NCBI GenBank assembly: GCA_947178655.1
Contig: CAMWZB010000021.1
Coordinates: 1-10,709, forward strand
DNA from: an uncultured Porphyromonadaceae bacterium
GTDB lineage: Bacteria; Bacteroidota; Bacteroidia; Bacteroidales; Muribaculaceae
Direction: 5' to 3'
DNA length: 10,709 nt
Shown: piece by piece, positions 7,594 to 10,709 of the stretch
Numbering within the stretch: the first letter of the stretch is position 1
Layout: each line of letters opens with the position of its first letter
Notes under the pieces: model-generated
Seen by the model: only the letters and a program-made list of their open reading frames with translations
Database searches by the model: none
Told to the model about the DNA's origin: nothing
Made by a program: the position numbers and the translations under genes

Positions 7594-10500
7594 TTAGAAG
7601 TTAAGACCAACGGTGAGTGAATAGGTGCGCGGACGCGGATACATCGACGACTCGATACCCCAGTTGCTCTCGGGGTCGACGCCCTTGTACTTGGTGATGG
7701 TGAACACGTTCTGCATCATAGCCGACACATGAAGGTCAAGGTTGTGAGCGATACGTCCGAAGTTGTAGCTCAGCTGAAGGTTGTCCATCTTCAGGAACGA
7801 GGCGTTCTCCACATAGTGGTCTGAAGCATACTGCCTGCGCTGGAAGTTGGTGTCAAGGAAGCTCGACGAAAGATTGTTGATCTGACCGACATTCCACGAC
7901 ACGCACTCCCATGCGCCCATGTTGGCGGCGTTGCCGTTATAGAGATAGTTGCCCACCTGTGCGCGGAGAGCTGTGCTCAGAGTCCACTTCTTCCAGCGAA
8001 GCGAAGTGCTGAAGCCGAATATCCAGTCGGGCGAGGCGTGGTGGTAGTAGTACTGGTCCTCGGCCGTGATTCGGCCGTCGCCATTGAGGTCGGCATACAG
8101 ACCCTCGATCGGCATACCGGTCTCACTGTCGTAAATCTGCTTGTACACCTTGAAGGTGTTCGGAGCATAGCCGGTCTTATACACCATCACGGGAGTGGCC
8201 TCCATATATCCTACGCTTGTGTCGGCGGCATCAGTGCCGGGGACGAGGCTCAGATTGGTGATTTTGTTCTCCTGCCAGGTGGCGTTGAACGTAGCGTTCC
8301 ACGACCAGTCCTTGGTGTCGATGATGTTGGCCGTGAGGGCGATTTCGACACCCTTGCTGTCGACATTGCCCACGTTGCTGAGCATGGTCTTGTCGAAGTT
8401 CACGCCCGCGGGAATGGGCACTGTAGCGAGAAGGTCCTCGGTCTTGCGGGTGTAGTAGTCCACGCTACCGCTCAGACGTCCATTGAGGAATCCGAAGTCA
8501 ACACCGAAGTTCCAGCTTTTGGTGGTCTCCCAGCGCAGGTCGGGATTGTACTTCTGCGGACGGTAGAGAGGTATCCACTGTCCATTGAACCAATAGTAAG
8601 CACCCGGGTTGGATACGGTGTAGTTGGGCAGATAGCCATAGTTGTCGATACCGTCCTGCTGGCCGGTCACACCATAGCTGACACGTACCTTGAAGTCGTT
8701 CATCACAGTGCGGAAGTTCTCCCAGAAGTCCTCTCCGGCAACACGCCATGCAAGCGCCACTGAGGGGAACGTGCCCCAGCGGTTGTTCTTGGCGAAGCGG
8801 CTCGAACCGTCGCGGCGGAATGTGGCAGTGAGCAGATAGCGGCTGTCGAAACTGTAGTTGATACGTCCGTAGTACGACAGGAGCGAGTGACGCTCGTCAT
8901 AGGCCTGACTGCTGTTGGTGATGTCGCCGGCCTCGTTGAAAGTGTCGTAGGCCGGATAGTCGTTGCGCCAGTACTGATAGTCGTAGCCGATGGTGGCGTC
9001 GACGGTCGAGCGGATAGCATCGAATGTCTTGTTGTAGTTGGCGTAGGCCGTCAGAAGTCTGTTGGTGTTCTTCTGAGGACCCTGAGTGTAGTTGTAGCCG
9101 CCTGAGGTGTAGTTGTCGAAGCTGTTCTGCGGCATGCTCACTGAGCGCTTGCCCTGCGAGTAGTCATAGCCGCCGGTCACATGCAGACGGAGTTCGGGGA
9201 GGAAGTGCAGACGGTAGTCCACATCGAAGTTGCCCACAAATCGCCACACCTTGGAGCGGTTGTTGTACTGCTCGAGCATGGCCACGGGATTGGCGATGGC
9301 GCCCTGGGCCGGATTGTTGGCCGGATCCACCACTTCATGGAAGCCGCCGAAGATGGGCTTTCCGTCGGGTGTCATGATCTGGTTGCCTGAAGCATCGAGA
9401 GTGCCGTACACGGGCTGGGTGGGGTCATAGGCGCCGGCATTCCAGATGGCGCCGCTGTTTGCGGTGCGGTTGTCGGCATATGTGCCTTTGCCGCTGATGT
9501 TGATGCGAAGATGGTCATCGAAGAACGACGGATTGAGGTTCAGGTTAGCCGTGTAGCGGTTCGACTTGTCAGTGAGGAGGATACCTTCCTGATACGTAGC
9601 GCCGAGAGCCACGCGGAATGGAAGCCACTTGGCGGCGCGTCCGGCTATGCTGATGTTGTTGTCTGTGCCGAATGCGTTGCGGAATACCTCGTCGTTCCAG
9701 TCAGTGGTATGGTTGCCAAGAAGAGCCACCTGTTCGGCGGTGCCGAAGGTGTTGATGACATCGCGAAACTCGTCGATCGACAGATGAGGCGACGTGCGGC
9801 CCTTGTGTGATACAGAGTTGGTGGTCTGGAAAGACACCTTGACCCCGTCGCCGCCACCTTTCTTGGTGGTGATGATGATGACGCCGTTCGAAGCGCGGCT
9901 GCCGTAGATGGCCGTCGATGACGCGTCCTTGAGTATGGTCATGCTTTCGATGTCGTTCGGGTTAATGAGACTCAGGAAGTTGCCTGCGCCCTCTACTCCG
10001 CCGCCCACCTCCATGGGAACACCGTCGAGCACTATCAGAGGATCGTTCGATGCGTTGAGCGACGCGCCGCCACGCACGCGGATGGTGGCCCCGCCATTGG
10101 GCGAACCGCCGCTGTTCGTGATCTGCACGCCGGCGATTTTGCCATTGATGAGTTCTTCAGGCGAACTGATGACGCCCTGATTGAAGTCTTTCTCACTGAT
10201 GGCTGCCACAGATCCTGTAAGGTCATTTTTCTTGGTTGTACCATAGCCGATGACGACCATTTCCTGCAGTGCGCTGCTGCTTGGCTCCATCTCGATGCTG
10301 AGATTCATGCCCGGGGTGGCGGCAACTTCCCGGGTATTGTAGCCTATGTAGGTGAATACCAGCTTGTCGACTCCCGCAGGAAGGACTATGCTGAACTTGC
10401 CGTCCATATCTGTGGCAACACCGGTCTTGGCGCCGGCTGCGGTCACTGACACGCCTATGAGCGGTTCGCCGATTTCATCAATTACCGTACCTGTGACGGG

Positions 10501-10608
10501 GCTTGAAGCCTGTGCCCGGACAAGAGTCGGAAGCAGAAGCGCCACTACGAGGACAAGCAGACTGCTCAGTTTCCGAAGAGCCGGGTGGCTCTGGAATGTT
10601 TGTGTCAT
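7594..10608 (-). CDS. susC: SusC/RagA family TonB-dependent outer-membrane transporter (1004 aa)
   Basis: Predicted 22-strand barrel that imports galacto-oligosaccharides into the periplasm using TonB energy, paired with the SusD gene downstream. A signal peptide (hydrophobic 14-29, likely cleavage near LVRAQA at 29-34) is followed by a carboxypeptidase-regulatory-like beta-sandwich (about 37-108; VTGTVIDEIGEPLIGVSV). Next come a TonB-box region (EMVVIGYGT, 116-124) and the plug domain (about 125-252), with the SusC signatures INGKIAGVQI, IRVRGGASLNASNDPLIVLDG and TILKDASSTAIYGSRASNG. The rest is barrel, ending in TVGLNF with a terminal Phe as outer-membrane proteins do. There is no STN domain before the beta-sandwich, so control through an ECF sigma/anti-sigma pair is not indicated; a hybrid two-component or SusR-type regulator outside the window is more likely. 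It is the first gene of the operon. Confidence 0.97.
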   Translation of the reverse strand: MTQTFQSHPALRKLSSLLVLVVALLLPTLVRAQASSPVTGTVIDEIGEPLIGVSVTAAGAKTGVATDMDGKFSIVLPAGVDKLVFTYIGYNTREVAATPGMNLSIEMEPSSSALQEMVVIGYGTTKKNDLTGSVAAISEKDFNQGVISSPEELINGKIAGVQITNSGGSPNGGATIRVRGGASLNASNDPLIVLDGVPMEVGGGVEGAGNFLSLINPNDIESMTILKDASSTAIYGSRASNGVIIITTKKGGGDGVKVSFQTTNSVSHKGRTSPHLSIDEFRDVINTFGTAEQVALLGNHTTDWNDEVFRNAFGTDNNISIAGRAAKWLPFRVALGATYQEGILLTDKSNRYTANLNLNPSFFDDHLRINISGKGTYADNRTANSGAIWNAGAYDPTQPVYGTLDASGNQIMTPDGKPIFGGFHEVVDPANNPAQGAIANPVAMLEQYNNRSKVWRFVGNFDVDYRLHFLPELRLHVTGGYDYSQGKRSVSMPQNSFDNYTSGGYNYTQGPQKNTNRLLTAYANYNKTFDAIRSTVDATIGYDYQYWRNDYPAYDTFNEAGDITNSSQAYDERHSLLSYYGRINYSFDSRYLLTATFRRDGSSRFAKNNRWGTFPSVALAWRVAGEDFWENFRTVMNDFKVRVSYGVTGQQDGIDNYGYLPNYTVSNPGAYYWFNGQWIPLYRPQKYNPDLRWETTKSWNFGVDFGFLNGRLSGSVDYYTRKTEDLLATVPIPAGVNFDKTMLSNVGNVDSKGVEIALTANIIDTKDWSWNATFNATWQENKITNLSLVPGTDAADTSVGYMEATPVMVYKTGYAPNTFKVYKQIYDSETGMPIEGLYADLNGDGRITAEDQYYYHHASPDWIFGFSTSLRWKKWTLSTALRAQVGNYLYNGNAANMGAWECVSWNVGQINNLSSSFLDTNFQRRQYASDHYVENASFLKMDNLQLSYNFGRIAHNLDLHVSAMMQNVFTITKYKGVDPESNWGIESSMYPRPRTYSLTVGLNF

Positions 10609-10670
10609 AATTTAAGGATTGGTATTAGGTTTTGTTTAATGAATATATTTCTTAGGCAGGGCAACCGCAT

Positions 10671-10703
10671 CAAAATTTGGCCTTAAGTAGCATGTCGGTC
10701 AAA
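10671..10703 (-). promoter_or_regulatory. Candidate Bacteroidota promoter for the galactan operon
   Basis: Reading the minus strand, TTTG (10703-10700) is followed after 21 nt by AAATTTTG (10678-10671). The phylum consensus is TTTG, 19-21 nt, TAnnTTTG; the match here is complete for the first element and 7 of 8 for the second, with spacing at the upper limit. A start site a few bases downstream would leave a leader of about 55 nt before the susC ATG at 10608. The leader is A/T-rich and has no Shine-Dalgarno site. No clear operator repeat is seen in the 101 nt available. Confidence 0.4.
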
Positions 10704-10709
10704 TAGTCG

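Noticed and set aside
703..10608. A new defence, mobile or biosynthetic system
   Set aside because: All five genes are explained by known glycan-use families. No transposase, integrase, terminal repeats, CRISPR-like repeats or tRNA genes were seen.

Overview
The window comes from a Bacteroidota genome, most likely a gut member of the order Bacteroidales. The evidence is a textbook SusC/SusD pair, surface lipoproteins with acidic residues just after the lipobox cysteine, starts without Shine-Dalgarno sequences, and a possible TTTG / TAnnTTTG-type promoter. The fairly GC-rich coding sequence would suit Muribaculaceae better than Bacteroides proper, but that is inference.

Layout. Positions 2-520 (+) hold the 3' part of serS (seryl-tRNA synthetase), cut by the window edge and carrying an in-frame TGA at 17-19. 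Positions 521-702 are a convergent intergenic region with two strong hairpin terminators. Positions 703-10608 are five genes on the minus strand. In order of transcription they are susC (10608-7594), susD (7572-6007), a SusE-like surface glycan-binding lipoprotein (5985-4282), a GH53 endo-beta-1,4-galactanase lipoprotein (4269-3211) and a GH2 beta-galactosidase (3135-703). Gaps are 21, 21, 12 and 75 nt, so this looks like one operon. Positions 10609-10709 are the leader, with a candidate promoter and no visible regulator gene.

How the genes work together. This is a compact polysaccharide utilization locus for pectic beta-1,4-galactan (or the galactan backbone of type I arabinogalactan). The GH53 enzyme and the SusE-like binder are predicted on the cell surface, where they bind and cut galactan. 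SusD and SusC capture and import the galacto-oligosaccharides by TonB-driven transport. The GH2 enzyme, with a type I signal peptide, is predicted to finish them to galactose in the periplasm. From memory, gene content and order match the Bacteroides thetaiotaomicron galactan locus around BT4667-BT4671. I therefore regard this as a known type of system, not a new one.

The most unusual points are the in-frame stop in serS, a hairpin just ahead of the GH2 start, and the modular SusE-like binder. Long open frames antisense to the real genes are judged to be shadows.
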